From an uncultured bacterium (GTDB lineage: Bacteria > Cyanobacteriota > Vampirovibrionia > Gastranaerophilales > Gastranaerophilaceae): a stretch of DNA of 64,000 nucleotides. Both the position numbers and the translations under genes were made by a program. The notes below the pieces were generated by a model. It saw only the letters and a list, made by a program, of their open reading frames with translations. It made no database searches and was not told the origin of the DNA. The DNA lies in NCBI GenBank assembly GCA_902794035.1, contig CADBFN010000003.1, forward strand, positions 111,982-175,981, given 5' to 3'. Shown piece by piece: positions 45,572-55,155 of the stretch. Positions within the stretch are counted from its first letter, which is position 1; the number at the start of each line of letters is the position of its first letter.

Positions 45572-46636
45572 ATGGCAAGAATAGCAATAGATGCAATGGG
45601 TGGAGATTATGCACCTCGTAAAATAATAGAAGGTTCTCTTTGGGCAGCAATGGAATACGGAGTTGCACTTGAACTTGTCGGCAGAGAAGACGAAATTCAA
45701 AAAGAATTAGACCATATAAAATCTGTAGGGTACATTTTATCTGATTGTGGAACAAAAGGCCACAAAAGAAAAATAAAGATTGATTTAGATAAAATTGATT
45801 ACACCATAACACACGCATCAGAGGTAATAGGAATGGGTGAAGCTGTAGGTCAATCAATCAGACGTAAAAAAGATTCATCGATTGTCGCTTCTGTCAATGC
45901 TGTTGCTCAAGGCAGATGTGAAGCAGTTGTAAGTGCAGGTTCTACAGGTGCAGCGATGGCTGCGAGCTTGTTTGGACTGGGCAGAATTTCAGGAATTACT
46001 CGTCCAGCAATAGCAGTAACATTGCCTAGAATGGATAAACCTGTTGTTATTATTGACGGCGGGGCAAATAGTGATTGTAATGCAGGAATGCTTGCACAAT
46101 TTGCAGAAATGGGTGTTGCTTATGCAAAACTAAGCTTAGGTATAGAAAATCCAAAAGTCGGGATTTTAAGTATCGGAGAAGAAGAAGGCAAAGGCAATGA
46201 ACTTGTTAAAGAAACATACCCACTGCTAAAACAAATGCATGAAAATGGCAGATTTGATTTTGTAGGAAATGTGGAAGGCAAGGAAGTATTTAAAGATAAA
46301 GCCGATGTTATTGTAACAGACGGTTTTTCCGGCAATATTGTTTTAAAAGTAACAGAAGGCTCATCTTCAATGCTTTTAAACATGATTAAAACAGAATTCA
46401 AATCAGGTATTATAGGCAGTGTTATAGGTTTACTTGCAAAACCGTTTTTGCGCAGAATTTTAAAAAGAATTAATTGGGAAGTCTTTGGCGGCATGTTATT
46501 GTTAGGTGTTAAAGGCATCTCTGTTATTGCACATGGAAGAAGTTCGGCTTTTGCAATGAAAAATGCTGTTGGCGCTGCAGTAAAAGTATTAAATAAAGAT
46601 ATAAATTCAAAAATATCAGAAAGTATAAACTCATAA
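45572..46636 (+). CDS. plsX: Phosphate acyltransferase PlsX
   Basis: 354 aa. It converts acyl-ACP to acyl-phosphate for phospholipid synthesis. The N-terminus IAIDAMGGDYAPRKIIEGS is diagnostic, as is VIIDGGANSDCNAGMLAQFA. A conserved VTDGFSGNIVLKVTEG follows. AAAGAGGGAG precedes the ATG. The TAA overlaps the fabH ATG (TAATG), the classical plsX-fabH coupling. The two plsC-type genes lie 26 kb away. Confidence 0.96.
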   Translation: MARIAIDAMGGDYAPRKIIEGSLWAAMEYGVALELVGREDEIQKELDHIKSVGYILSDCGTKGHKRKIKIDLDKIDYTITHASEVIGMGEAVGQSIRRKKDSSIVASVNAVAQGRCEAVVSAGSTGAAMAASLFGLGRISGITRPAIAVTLPRMDKPVVIIDGGANSDCNAGMLAQFAEMGVAYAKLSLGIENPKVGILSIGEEEGKGNELVKETYPLLKQMHENGRFDFVGNVEGKEVFKDKADVIVTDGFSGNIVLKVTEGSSSMLLNMIKTEFKSGIIGSVIGLLAKPFLRRILKRINWEVFGGMLLLGVKGISVIAHGRSSAFAMKNAVGAAVKVLNKDINSKISESINS

Positions 46637-47646
46637 TGAATAATTTAAGACCAATGAAAATAGCAGGTATTGGTTATTGTGTACCTGAAACAGTAATTAC
46701 AAATGATGATTTGAAAAAATTATATGAAACATCAGATGAATGGATTTACACAAGAACAGGTATAAAAGAAAGACGAGTTGTTTCAGGTAATGAAACCGCC
46801 ATTGATTTAGGTTTGGTTGCAGCTCAAAATGCCCTTAAAAAATCAGGATTTGAACCAAAGGATATTGATTGCATTATATCCGCAGCATCTGTACCTCCTC
46901 AACTATATCCAACATTGTCATGTACATTGCAGGATAAACTTGGAATACCAAATCAGGTTCCTGCATTTGATTTAACGGCAGCATGCACAGGTTTGATATA
47001 TGCAATGCAGGTTGCACGAGGATTAATAGGCGCAGGAATTTATAAAACAATATTAATAGTAGCGTCTGATAACAATTCAAAAATTACTAATTGGGAAGAC
47101 AGAGGAACATCAATTTTGTTTGGTGATGGTGCAGGTGCGATGGTAGTCACCGAATCTGAAGACGGGATTGATGATATTTTGTCCATAAATATAAGTGCAG
47201 ACGGTTCAATCGGGCAAATGATTCAGACAAATATGCCGGGGCAATGTTGTCCGCTTGTAGAACAAGCAGATGAAGTCGGTACAGGGAAAATTATTATGAA
47301 CGGTAAAGAAGTTTATAAGTTTGCCGTTTCAACTGTCCCTTCTTATGTAGAAGACTGTATTGCAAAATCAGGCATGACATCTGAACAAATAGATTATTTA
47401 ATTCCGCATCAGGCAAATCAAAGAATTATTGAATCTATTCAAAACAGATTAAAATATTCAGATGAAAAAGTAATTTCAAATATCAAGTATTACGGTAATA
47501 CATCCGCAGCCTCAATCCCGATAGCTTTGGTAGAAGGGGTTGAACAAGGAAAAATTAAACTTGGTTCAACTGCAATTTTGTGCGGATTTGGCGCCGGCAT
47601 GACATGGGGCGCTGCAGTAGTAAGACTTCGCGAAGGTATTTGTTAA
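46636..47646 (+). CDS. fabH: 3-oxoacyl-ACP synthase III FabH
   Basis: 336 aa, typical. It starts fatty-acid elongation by condensing acetyl-CoA with malonyl-ACP. The catalytic triad is visible: Cys in LTAACTGLIYAM, His in PHQANQRIIESI and Asn in YYGNTSAASIPIA. The substrate-entry region GIKERRV is also present. Start overlaps the plsX stop by one base. It converges with a 54-aa gene 12 bp after its stop. Confidence 0.96.
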   Translation: MNNLRPMKIAGIGYCVPETVITNDDLKKLYETSDEWIYTRTGIKERRVVSGNETAIDLGLVAAQNALKKSGFEPKDIDCIISAASVPPQLYPTLSCTLQDKLGIPNQVPAFDLTAACTGLIYAMQVARGLIGAGIYKTILIVASDNNSKITNWEDRGTSILFGDGAGAMVVTESEDGIDDILSINISADGSIGQMIQTNMPGQCCPLVEQADEVGTGKIIMNGKEVYKFAVSTVPSYVEDCIAKSGMTSEQIDYLIPHQANQRIIESIQNRLKYSDEKVISNIKYYGNTSAASIPIALVEGVEQGKIKLGSTAILCGFGAGMTWGAAVVRLREGIC

Positions 47647-47658
47647 TTTGTATAAAAT

Positions 47659-47823
47659 TTAAACATCTTCCGGCAAATATAGTGCATTTTTTGATAATAT
47701 TTCCCTTGTATGCTCATAGCAACAACTTTTGTAAGTCAGTTTTTGGTATTCTCTGACTATATTTAACACGTCATCAACAGACAATTTGATAATACGTCTT
47801 TCACTTTCAATAATAACTGCCAT
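47659..47823 (-). CDS. Small protein (54 aa), no known family
   Basis: 54 codons from ATG 47823 with GGAG 6 nt upstream (GGCGGAG) to TAA 47661-47659. The sequence MAVIIESERRIIKLSVDDVL, then NIVREYQKLTYKSCCYEHTR, is predicted as a strand plus helices and has an adjacent Cys pair. It resembles the size and type of small regulators, but no domain is recognised. It stands alone, between convergent fabH and the isocitrate dehydrogenase gene on the same strand. Confidence 0.6.
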   Translation of the reverse strand: MAVIIESERRIIKLSVDDVLNIVREYQKLTYKSCCYEHTREILSKNALYLPEDV

Positions 47824-47913
47824 AATAACTCCGCCTTTCTTTCCAAAACAAATCGGCGAAATTTAAATATTCTTTAAAATCTCATATTAATAATTTAAAA
47901 ATAAAATTTCAAA

Positions 47914-48909
47914 TTATAACAAATTTTTTATAATACAATCCGTAAACTCAGTTGTTGATAGCTTTCCGCCTAAATCGACAGTTTTGTTATTTTCATTTAA
48001 TGTTTTGAATAATGCCTGTTCAATTTTCAGAGCATGCTCATTTTCATTAATATATTTAAGCATTTCAATTGCAGATAATAATAATGCGGTAGGATTAGCC
48101 TTATTTTGTCCTTTTATGTCAGGAGCCGAGCCATGAACAGGTTCAAATACCGCACAATCAAGCCCGATATTAGCCCCCTGAGCCACACCAAGACCACCGA
48201 TTAAACCCGCAGTCAAATCAGAAACAATATCTCCATACAGATTAGGTAACACCAAAACGTCAAAGCGAGAAGGATCCTGTACCAACTGCATACACAAATT
48301 ATCTACAAGAATTTCTCTTTGTTTTATTGTTGGATAATCTTTTGCAACATTTCTGTATGAATCTAAAAATAAGCCATCAGAAAGTTTCATAATATTTGCT
48401 TTAGTAACAACGCAAACTTCTTTTCTGCCATTTTTTAAAGCATAGTCAAAAGCGAATCGGCAAATACGTTCAGAGGCTTTTCGTGTAATTATTTTAATAC
48501 TGTGTGCTGTATTTTCGTCAATTTTTTCTTCAACTCCCGCATACAAATCTTCAGTATTTTCACGCACGACAACCAAATCTACATTATCAAATCTTGTTTT
48601 TACATTTGGCAAATTTTTACATGGGCGTAAATTTGCATATAAATCCAAATCTTTCCTCAACTGTACATTTACAGAGCGAAAACCTTTTCCAATAGGAGTC
48701 GTAACGGGAGCTTTCAATGCAACTTTATTTTTCCTTACAGAATCAAGCACACGCTGAGGTAATGGAGAACCTTCTTTTTCAATAACATCGACACCTGCAG
48801 TCTGAATATCCCAATTAATATCTAAACCGCTTGCTTTGATAATTTTCACAACACTGTCAGAAATTTCAGGACCTATACCGTCACCATTTATTAATGTAAT
48901 ATTATGCAT
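47914..48909 (-). CDS. icd: NAD-dependent isocitrate dehydrogenase
   Basis: 331 aa from ATG 48909 (GGAGG 8 nt upstream; an in-frame GTG at 48924 would include that ribosome binding site). It is a beta-decarboxylating dehydrogenase. Substrate helix [17 protein letters not shown] carries the S/N-x-L-R pattern of isocitrate enzymes ([10 protein letters not shown]), and [12 protein letters not shown] is typical of the IDH branch. [15 protein letters not shown] has Asp where NADP enzymes carry Lys/Tyr, indicating NAD. No other TCA genes lie in the window. Confidence 0.85.
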   Translation of the reverse strand: MHNITLINGDGIGPEISDSVVKIIKASGLDINWDIQTAGVDVIEKEGSPLPQRVLDSVRKNKVALKAPVTTPIGKGFRSVNVQLRKDLDLYANLRPCKNLPNVKTRFDNVDLVVVRENTEDLYAGVEEKIDENTAHSIKIITRKASERICRFAFDYALKNGRKEVCVVTKANIMKLSDGLFLDSYRNVAKDYPTIKQREILVDNLCMQLVQDPSRFDVLVLPNLYGDIVSDLTAGLIGGLGVAQGANIGLDCAVFEPVHGSAPDIKGQNKANPTALLLSAIEMLKYINENEHALKIEQALFKTLNENNKTVDLGGKLSTTEFTDCIIKNLL

Positions 48910-48987
48910 AATAAAAACCTCCACATAATAGATTATACTACAAGCAGAGGGAAAAATAGGGGAAAATAAGTCTTTTTATATTTTTAA

Positions 48988-50379
48988 TTAACCTTGGAAT
49001 GCCTTGAATGAACGTTCCATATTTTTGTTCATTGCAGATTTAACAGATTCATACTCAGTTTGAATTGCATTATGCTCTGAATCCAGCAGGCTGATTTTTC
49101 TTTGATATTTTTCATCTTTAGCATTTATTTCAGCCGTACGTCTTTGGTATTCAGCTTCTGCCTGAGCAACAGCTTTATCATTATCACTTTCAACAATATC
49201 TGGAATAGAAGAATATATTTGTCCCTTCCAAGATATCCCGTTTAAATTGAATTTGAATGGATTAGCCTTGTCCTGAAGAGTCATTTCATCACCGGAATAT
49301 TCAGCTTTTTCAATGCTTACTAACCCTTTTGAAAGTGCATTACTAATCCATTGAGTACTGTTTAAAATTTTCGCATCATTTGCAGGGATTAATCCGTCTG
49401 CATATTCTCTTATACCATCACTTGCGATAAAGGAAGCATAATTGTCTAATCCTGATTTATCAGTTGAAGGACCATTTACTTTGTACCACAAATTGGTGTA
49501 CCACTGAGCCTTTGATGTGTCACTGTATTTATAAGCATTATTTGCACTAAGACCAAGTTCATTCAATTCATCATTATACTTTGCTATTTGATTTTTGTAG
49601 TTTGTATAACCTTCATATAATTGCTTGTATGTTAATTCTTCAATACCTGAAGAAGCATTTCCATTAGATTCGGCAGCGTCAATAATTTTAGATTCCAATG
49701 CAGATTCATATGAAAGAAGTTTTGTAAAAGTAGCCTTATTTTGTTCCATTGTTTTCTGTTTCAGCAAAATATCTTCATTTTTAATATCTTCACCTTCAGA
49801 TTTTTTAGTAACAAGAGCAGTATATTTTGATAAAGATTTTAAATAATTTTCCTGAGCATTCAGTTTATCATTTTTCCAGGTATTTTCAGAATAAGAACTT
49901 TTAAAGTTCTCTATTGCCTGAGCCCAATATGTATCATATTGCTTCAGATAATTTGAATTCCCGTTTTTATTAAATATACTATTCCATAATGTTTTTAATG
50001 TTTCAGTTTTGAAATTTTTTGTAATTCCATACTTACTCAAAAACTCATCCAAATTAGTTGAGTTTTTGTAATTGCTCAAATCTGTATTATTTAATAACAC
50101 TTTACCGGCAGCATTCGTTAAAATATACTGATTTTTATTATCAGAATATTCATATAAAGTTGCCGCAGTCAAAGCAGTATTAAAAGATTCTCCTGTGGAA
50201 TCATATGAAACAAAAGAGAATTGAGTGTCATTCAAAGCTGCAATGTATGCTTCACTGGCTTCTTGTGATTGAGTAGCCAAACGCATTTTTGCATTAGAAA
50301 TCTGCTGAGACTCATATTCATTTGATGATAGTCTTGCAGTAATTGATAATAGTCTTGCTTGTGAAGATGCTAATCCCAT
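48988..50379 (-). CDS. Unknown coiled-coil protein
   Basis: 463 aa, not recognised. The N-terminus MGLASSQARLLSITARLSSN, then EYESQQISNAKMRLATQSQE, is predicted as a long helix of the type seen at the ends of flagellar/axial-like proteins. Families with a similar 'GLASSQARLL.LTAR' start occur in Gastranaerophilales (general knowledge, not verified here). A second long coiled coil is at the C-terminus (about 400-463, DKAVAQAEAEYQRRTAEINA). The middle is a Tyr/Asn-rich globular region. No signal peptide. AAAGGA precedes the ATG, directly after a 7-bp hairpin (TTCAGAG/CTCTGAA, 50393-50409). Confidence 0.7.
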   Translation of the reverse strand: MGLASSQARLLSITARLSSNEYESQQISNAKMRLATQSQEASEAYIAALNDTQFSFVSYDSTGESFNTALTAATLYEYSDNKNQYILTNAAGKVLLNNTDLSNYKNSTNLDEFLSKYGITKNFKTETLKTLWNSIFNKNGNSNYLKQYDTYWAQAIENFKSSYSENTWKNDKLNAQENYLKSLSKYTALVTKKSEGEDIKNEDILLKQKTMEQNKATFTKLLSYESALESKIIDAAESNGNASSGIEELTYKQLYEGYTNYKNQIAKYNDELNELGLSANNAYKYSDTSKAQWYTNLWYKVNGPSTDKSGLDNYASFIASDGIREYADGLIPANDAKILNSTQWISNALSKGLVSIEKAEYSGDEMTLQDKANPFKFNLNGISWKGQIYSSIPDIVESDNDKAVAQAEAEYQRRTAEINAKDEKYQRKISLLDSEHNAIQTEYESVKSAMNKNMERSFKAFQG

Positions 50380-50392
50380 TAATATAATTCCT

Positions 50393-50409
50393 TTCAGAGT
50401 TACTCTGAA
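50393..50409 (-). promoter_or_regulatory. Hairpin in the leader of the coiled-coil gene
   Basis: Perfect 7-bp dyad TTCAGAG-TTA-CTCTGAA immediately 5' of the Shine-Dalgarno (AAAGGA) of the gene starting at 50379. It may modulate translation. The rest of the gap to the small gene at 50600 holds AT-rich sequence with no other structure recognised. Confidence 0.35.
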
Positions 50410-50599
50410 TGATACATCGGCACAAAAAGCTCCATACTTTAATATTTTTAGTGCTTTGTAAAGTTATGTAACAAAAAATATATAAATTGAATATAAAAAG
50501 TCAATAATTTTTTAAGTGAGGTTTTTATATATATGTAAGAGATAAATAAAGAAAAAGAAAACCGTTTAATTAGTTTTAAGAAAAAGAGAGGAACAAACT

Positions 50600-50776
50600 A
50601 TGGCAACTGTGCTGTTATTTTCTGATGCTGTTTTAAATACATATAAAAACACTTCTGAAAGCTTAAATGAAATAAAATTAAATGATCACCGTAAAGTTCG
50701 TAAGACATTAACTCAAATGATGAAACAATCATTTTTCCAGGGTGCAAACAGGTTTGGAACGAACTTTATAGCTTAA
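50600..50776 (+). CDS. Small protein (58 aa)
   Basis: 58 codons from ATG 50600 (AGAGAGG 8 nt upstream) to TAA. The sequence MATVLLFSDAVLNTYKNTSE, then KVRKTLTQMMKQSFFQGANR, is predicted as a short strand followed by helices, mildly basic. No family. It is divergent from the coiled-coil gene; the gap to 50990 is purine-rich and contains a terminator. Coding status rests on the ribosome binding site and codon reading only. Confidence 0.5.
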   Translation: MATVLLFSDAVLNTYKNTSESLNEIKLNDHRKVRKTLTQMMKQSFFQGANRFGTNFIA

Positions 50777-50866
50777 AATAATTACAATTTGTTGGAAATC
50801 AAAACAAGGAAAAGGAAGAAATTCAGGAAAAAGGAATAAGGACAACAAGGAATTAGGAATATATAC

Positions 50867-50892
50867 AAGCCCTCATTTAGAGGGCTTTTTAT
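50867..50892 (+). terminator. Terminator after the 58-aa gene
   Basis: AAGCCCTC (50867-50874) pairs with GAGGGCTT (50880-50887) around ATTTA, followed by T-tract. Confidence 0.85.
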
Positions 50893-50989
50893 TGTAAATA
50901 AATTTTAAAATATTGTATTAACTAGCAAAAAAAATCTTGATGTTTTTTTACACATAGTGTATTATTAAAAAAACAAAAAGGTTGAAAGT

Positions 50990-52153
50990 ATGAATAGTCG
51001 CTATATATTACCTAAAAAATCAAATTTTGTGCAAGTATCCGTTTCAGATGTTGATATAGAGTTACCTGATTTGAAAAATATTACAGAATCAAAAGCTGTA
51101 GCAATCGGGAAATGGCTTATGAAATTTATTGAATACGGATTAAAAAATAACAGTCTTTCAGTAAATAATATTATGCCATCAAAAGCTGATTTTGCATATA
51201 AGCTTGGCGTAAGTCTGGGAACAATGCAAAATGCATTTCGTTATATTGAAGATTTAGGATACGTTGAATCTAAACAGTGTATAGGGACACTGGTAAGAGA
51301 TTATACAAAACCGGTAGTTATGATGCGTAAACTCACATCAAAGCGTGATTTGGCATCAGATGCAATAAAAAAATATATTTTAAACAGCAACTATAAAGTT
51401 GGCTCTTTGTTACCATCATCCCGCACAATAGCAACTTTAATAGGATATAACTCAAATACAACCCGTCTTGCACTTGACTTTCTGTGTGCTCAGGGAATTT
51501 TAGAGCATAAATTTAAAAATGCCAATGAATACGGCTGGGAATTAATTAATAATGATTTTGATATTTCTGTTCAAAATATTCAACAGACAAAAACTCTGGT
51601 TGATATGGTAGTTAAAGATTTGGAAAATTATATTTCTAATAATTTAAAAATCGGGGATAATATTCCTTCACATGCTAAACTGTCAGAATTGTTAAAAGCA
51701 AGCATAAAAACAATACATGATGCGATAAAAATATTGGCTGAACGTGGGATTATTCTTCCAAGACGCGGCAAATACGGTACGGTTGTTATGAAAATGCCTA
51801 AAGAAGCTTCAATGTCGGTAAAACCCGAAATGTCAATTTTTGCCCCTGCAAAAGATACTGCATTTTATCATTATGAAAAAACGCAAAATAAAATTAAACG
51901 AATGATAGCTGAAGAATATGACATCGGCGAGAAATTACCTTCAATTCTCGAAATGTCAAAAATGCTTGATTTAAGTCCGAATACAATCCGAAAGGCTTTT
52001 CATAATCTTGCAAAAGAAGGTTACCTTGTATTTTCAAGAGGTCGTTACGGCGGAACATTCATCATTGATATTCCTGAAATAGAGCAGCAACCATTCAAGT
52101 GGCTTGCAGTTAATCCGCAATATATATTCAACGAACAATCGACATCAAACTAA
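50990..52153 (+). CDS. Transcriptional regulator with four GntR-type winged helices
   Basis: 387 aa with no effector domain. Four GntR-like winged helix-turn-helix units can be aligned. Unit 1, about 30-100 (IMPSKADFAYKLGVSLGTMQ, AFRYIEDLGYVESKQCIGTL). Unit 2, about 120-185 (LPSSRTIATLIGYNSNTTRL). Unit 3, about 205-265 (IPSHAKLSELLKASIKTIHD, RGIILPRRGKYGTVV). Unit 4, about 300-365 (LPSILEMSKMLDLSPNTIRK, EGYLVFSRGRYGGTFII). GntR proteins normally carry one such domain plus a ligand domain. A KAAAAAGGTTGAAAG-type ribosome binding site (AAAGGTTGAAAGT) precedes ATG 50990. It converges with the helicase 4 bp beyond its stop. Targets are unknown. Confidence 0.8.
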   Translation: MNSRYILPKKSNFVQVSVSDVDIELPDLKNITESKAVAIGKWLMKFIEYGLKNNSLSVNNIMPSKADFAYKLGVSLGTMQNAFRYIEDLGYVESKQCIGTLVRDYTKPVVMMRKLTSKRDLASDAIKKYILNSNYKVGSLLPSSRTIATLIGYNSNTTRLALDFLCAQGILEHKFKNANEYGWELINNDFDISVQNIQQTKTLVDMVVKDLENYISNNLKIGDNIPSHAKLSELLKASIKTIHDAIKILAERGIILPRRGKYGTVVMKMPKEASMSVKPEMSIFAPAKDTAFYHYEKTQNKIKRMIAEEYDIGEKLPSILEMSKMLDLSPNTIRKAFHNLAKEGYLVFSRGRYGGTFIIDIPEIEQQPFKWLAVNPQYIFNEQSTSN

Positions 52154-52157
52154 AAAA

Positions 52158-54449
52158 TTATTCAACATTTACAGGTTCGCGCATAATTTTCTCTATAGTT
52201 TCTCTTGCAGTGAATACGAGGGCTTCAGGGATATTATCAATCACTGTTAATTGTCTTAAGACATCAACAGTACGCTTGAATGCCCTTACAATGTCGCCTT
52301 CTCCAACATCACGCATTGAACCTGTTATTGTATCCCACTGTGCACCCTCAACCCAAAGTTCAATCATTGAACTAAAGTAAGGATTAATATTTAATGGCGA
52401 CTCTATATCGTAATAATTTTGAATCTTTTCTAATTTTCTTTTAATGTTTCTGATTTTGTTTAATGTTTTTCTGACTTGTTCGGAAAAAGGAACATAAGGT
52501 ATTTCCATTCTTAATTCTTCGGTCGTAACTGCGCAAATCACCCCCGCCAGCTGAGCCGGAGTCAATTCTTCTAGGACTCCTGAAAAAATTATTTCTGCAA
52601 GATATAATTCGTTTTCACTTCTAATTTGAGAGGTAGTTTTGCCTTTTTCTGAAGGATAATCATTTATAAGGTAACCGTATTCCTCCAAAACTTTCCTGTG
52701 AGCCAGAAATTTATTCCAGTAAATATCTTTTTGATTTTCAATTTCTTTTAATAATTGATTTTTCTTTGATTCAATACGTTTGGTTACTTCTAAATTTTTT
52801 GAATGTTTTTTGTAGAATTTGCAGTTGTCACACGCAAATGCCTGCATTTGTCTTAATTCGTCTTTATTGCGCTGACCAAACTCAATAACTTCTTGCGACA
52901 ATGGTCTTTTGCGTTTTTTCTCCTGAGCAAGGATTTTCTTATAAGTTTGCCTGTTCTGAACATACAAAAATCTGACTCTGTCATATTTGAGCAAATCATC
53001 ATCAGTTTGTTTATACGGACATAAAAATGCTCTTTCATTCAGCTCTTTATCATATTGTTCCATAAGAGCCAATATCGGCTTTAACCTATAATCTGATGAA
53101 TAATAGCCAAAACTTTTTAATATAAGTTCTTTAGATTCATCAAGATTAAACCTCTGTAATAAATTTAAAACCATAGAATAACTTGGCGAGAATTTACTTT
53201 CTAAAGGATTAGATCCGCTTTGAACAAGTTGAGCAACTTCCTCAGGAGACTGAAAAGATGTTCCAACCACAGTAACATATCCGACTTCGTCCATTCCTCT
53301 TCGCCCTGCTCGACCTGACATTTGCAAAAATTCGTTTGCAGTGAGCATCCTGTGACCTGAATCGGTACGTTTACTAACAGAACTTATTATAGTCGAACGT
53401 GCAGGCATGTTTATTCCTGCAGCAAGTGTTTCTGTCGCAAATACAACTTTTATAAGACCCTGCTGAAATAATTTTTCAACCAAATTTTTCCATGCGGGCA
53501 ATAAACCGGCATGGTGTGATGCTACACCCTGTACTAAGTATTCAATATTTTTATTCCCGTATAAATGAGGATTATCTGCGATAAACTCATCAATAAATTC
53601 GCGGATTTTTTGTTGTTCTTCTTTTGTATTCAACTCCAAACCGGAACATTTTTCCATTTGTTCATCACATTTTTTTCTGGAAAAAGTAAAATATATAGCA
53701 GGAAGCATGTCCTGATTATGAAGATTTGCAATAATTTGTTTTACATAAGATTTTTTACGTTTATCCCTGCCTCTTGACCATTGCGGTTTTTCTGGGCGTA
53801 TTTTGTTATTCATTTGCCCTGTTGGAGTGAATAAAGGCAACAATTTAAGCGGTTGCGAACTGTCAAAATAATAAAACCTTAAAGGAACAGGTCGGAAATC
53901 GGTATTAACAAGTTTTGTTTTTGAATGAACTGTATTTATCCAGTCTGTCAGCTCCTGACAGTTTGCAACGGTAGCAGAAAGTGCGATAATTTGAATATTT
54001 GTCGGGCAGTAAATTATACTTTCTTCCCAAACGGTTCCGCGCTGTTCGTCATTCATATAGTGAACTTCATCTAAAACAACATATTTTACATTTTTTAAGT
54101 TATCCGCAACCGCACCAAAATTCGTTCCATAAAGCATGTTACGAAAAACTTCGGTTGTCATAATGACAATCTGCGCACCACGATTAATTGTTGTATCGCC
54201 TGTTAAAAGTCCTACATTATCCTGACCGTATTGTTCGCAAAAATCATAAAACTTTTGATTAGACAATGCTTTTAATGGAGTGGTATAAAATATCCTTACA
54301 TTTTCTCTTAAAGCGTTGTTTATAGCATGTTGTGCAATTACTGTTTTACCTGCGCCTGTAGGTGCACATACTACGACACTTTCTCCATTATCTATAATTG
54401 CACACGCCTCTTTTTGAAAATCATCAAGTTCAAAAGGGAACTCACTCAT
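52158..54449 (-). CDS. Ski2/Mtr4-like DExH-box RNA helicase
   Basis: 763 aa. Motif I APTGAGKT (about 30-37), motif II DEVH (about 128), motif III SAT, and motif VI in QMSGRAGRRGMDEVG. The RecA2 domain is followed by a winged-helix/ratchet region and a C-terminal DSHCT-like helical domain. The family unwinds RNA in decay or processing and is common in Cyanobacteria and Actinobacteria. The start lies 2 nt after the stop of the kinase gene, so they form one transcript. A GAGGAG is 14 nt upstream. Confidence 0.9.
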   Translation of the reverse strand: MSEFPFELDDFQKEACAIIDNGESVVVCAPTGAGKTVIAQHAINNALRENVRIFYTTPLKALSNQKFYDFCEQYGQDNVGLLTGDTTINRGAQIVIMTTEVFRNMLYGTNFGAVADNLKNVKYVVLDEVHYMNDEQRGTVWEESIIYCPTNIQIIALSATVANCQELTDWINTVHSKTKLVNTDFRPVPLRFYYFDSSQPLKLLPLFTPTGQMNNKIRPEKPQWSRGRDKRKKSYVKQIIANLHNQDMLPAIYFTFSRKKCDEQMEKCSGLELNTKEEQQKIREFIDEFIADNPHLYGNKNIEYLVQGVASHHAGLLPAWKNLVEKLFQQGLIKVVFATETLAAGINMPARSTIISSVSKRTDSGHRMLTANEFLQMSGRAGRRGMDEVGYVTVVGTSFQSPEEVAQLVQSGSNPLESKFSPSYSMVLNLLQRFNLDESKELILKSFGYYSSDYRLKPILALMEQYDKELNERAFLCPYKQTDDDLLKYDRVRFLYVQNRQTYKKILAQEKKRKRPLSQEVIEFGQRNKDELRQMQAFACDNCKFYKKHSKNLEVTKRIESKKNQLLKEIENQKDIYWNKFLAHRKVLEEYGYLINDYPSEKGKTTSQIRSENELYLAEIIFSGVLEELTPAQLAGVICAVTTEELRMEIPYVPFSEQVRKTLNKIRNIKRKLEKIQNYYDIESPLNINPYFSSMIELWVEGAQWDTITGSMRDVGEGDIVRAFKRTVDVLRQLTVIDNIPEALVFTARETIEKIMREPVNVE

Positions 54450-54451
54450 TC

Positions 54452-54970
54452 TTAATTTTTTAACTCCTCAACTATCCCTAAAACCTGTTTTTTCAGATTA
54501 TCATAATCCAAATTATTATCAATAATATAATCCCAATTTTTAATATGATCTAAGCCAATTTCAGTTACGTCATCTTCGCCTGTAAGAGAACCGCCTCGGG
54601 CTAATCTGGTATCTCTTGACGCTTCAACTCTTATAGCAACAGCTCCTGCATCTTTAAAAACATCATATTCATGCTGAACACGAACATCTGTAACCATAAT
54701 ATTACCTTCTTGCTCAAGAATTTTTTTTAGCCAGTAATCAGGGTCCTGATCTCTGCCCCAATTGCCAAGATTTATCAAATCCTGTCTGTAAATCGGTTTA
54801 TTTTTCTCGATTTCCTCGTATGTTAAACCTTTTTCTTTTCCATAAGTCAGTTTAATAATATCACCCATTGCACAACGGTGAAAATCAGGCATCAACTCAA
54901 GCATAATTTTTGCTGCCGTATCTTTACCGCTATACTGCTTCCCTGAAAAAATTATAATTTTATCTGCCAT
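54452..54970 (-). CDS. Small P-loop kinase (nucleotide/phosphomevalonate kinase-like)
   Basis: 172 aa. The N-terminus MADKIIIFSGKQYSGKDTAA carries the P-loop. VTDVRVQHEYDVF is the Walker-B-like segment and RVEASRDTRLARGG the LID-type basic segment. The pattern matches the animal-type phosphomevalonate kinase / dNMP kinase clan; the substrate is unknown. A TTGATT-17-TATAAT promoter ends only 9 nt before the ATG and there is no ribosome binding site, so translation is near-leaderless. The helicase follows in the same transcript. Confidence 0.75.
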   Translation of the reverse strand: MADKIIIFSGKQYSGKDTAAKIMLELMPDFHRCAMGDIIKLTYGKEKGLTYEEIEKNKPIYRQDLINLGNWGRDQDPDYWLKKILEQEGNIMVTDVRVQHEYDVFKDAGAVAIRVEASRDTRLARGGSLTGEDDVTEIGLDHIKNWDYIIDNNLDYDNLKKQVLGIVEELKN

Positions 54971-54979
54971 AATAAAATA

Positions 54980-55008
54980 ATTATATAGGGATATAAATTA
55001 AAAATCAA
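54980..55008 (-). promoter_or_regulatory. Promoter of the kinase-helicase pair with almost no leader
   Basis: On the minus strand TTGATT (55008-55003), 17 nt, TATAAT (54985-54980); the ATG begins 9 nt later, giving a leader of about 2-3 nt with no Shine-Dalgarno. Confidence 0.6.
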
Positions 55009-55155
55009 ATTTAAAACAAAGACTTAATTTATGGTGTACTATACGGAATTTTCTTGCAATTATTTGTATCATTTAATTAATATAACCTTGTTTTTGTGCT
55101 ATTTTTGTAATAATATTTACTAACGAGTGTAGATAGTACAATATTGGAATATGTT

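Noticed and set aside
54971..55155. T-box or glycine riboswitch upstream of glyQ
   Set aside because: AT-rich gap of 185 bp without T-box bulge or terminator/antiterminator pairing.
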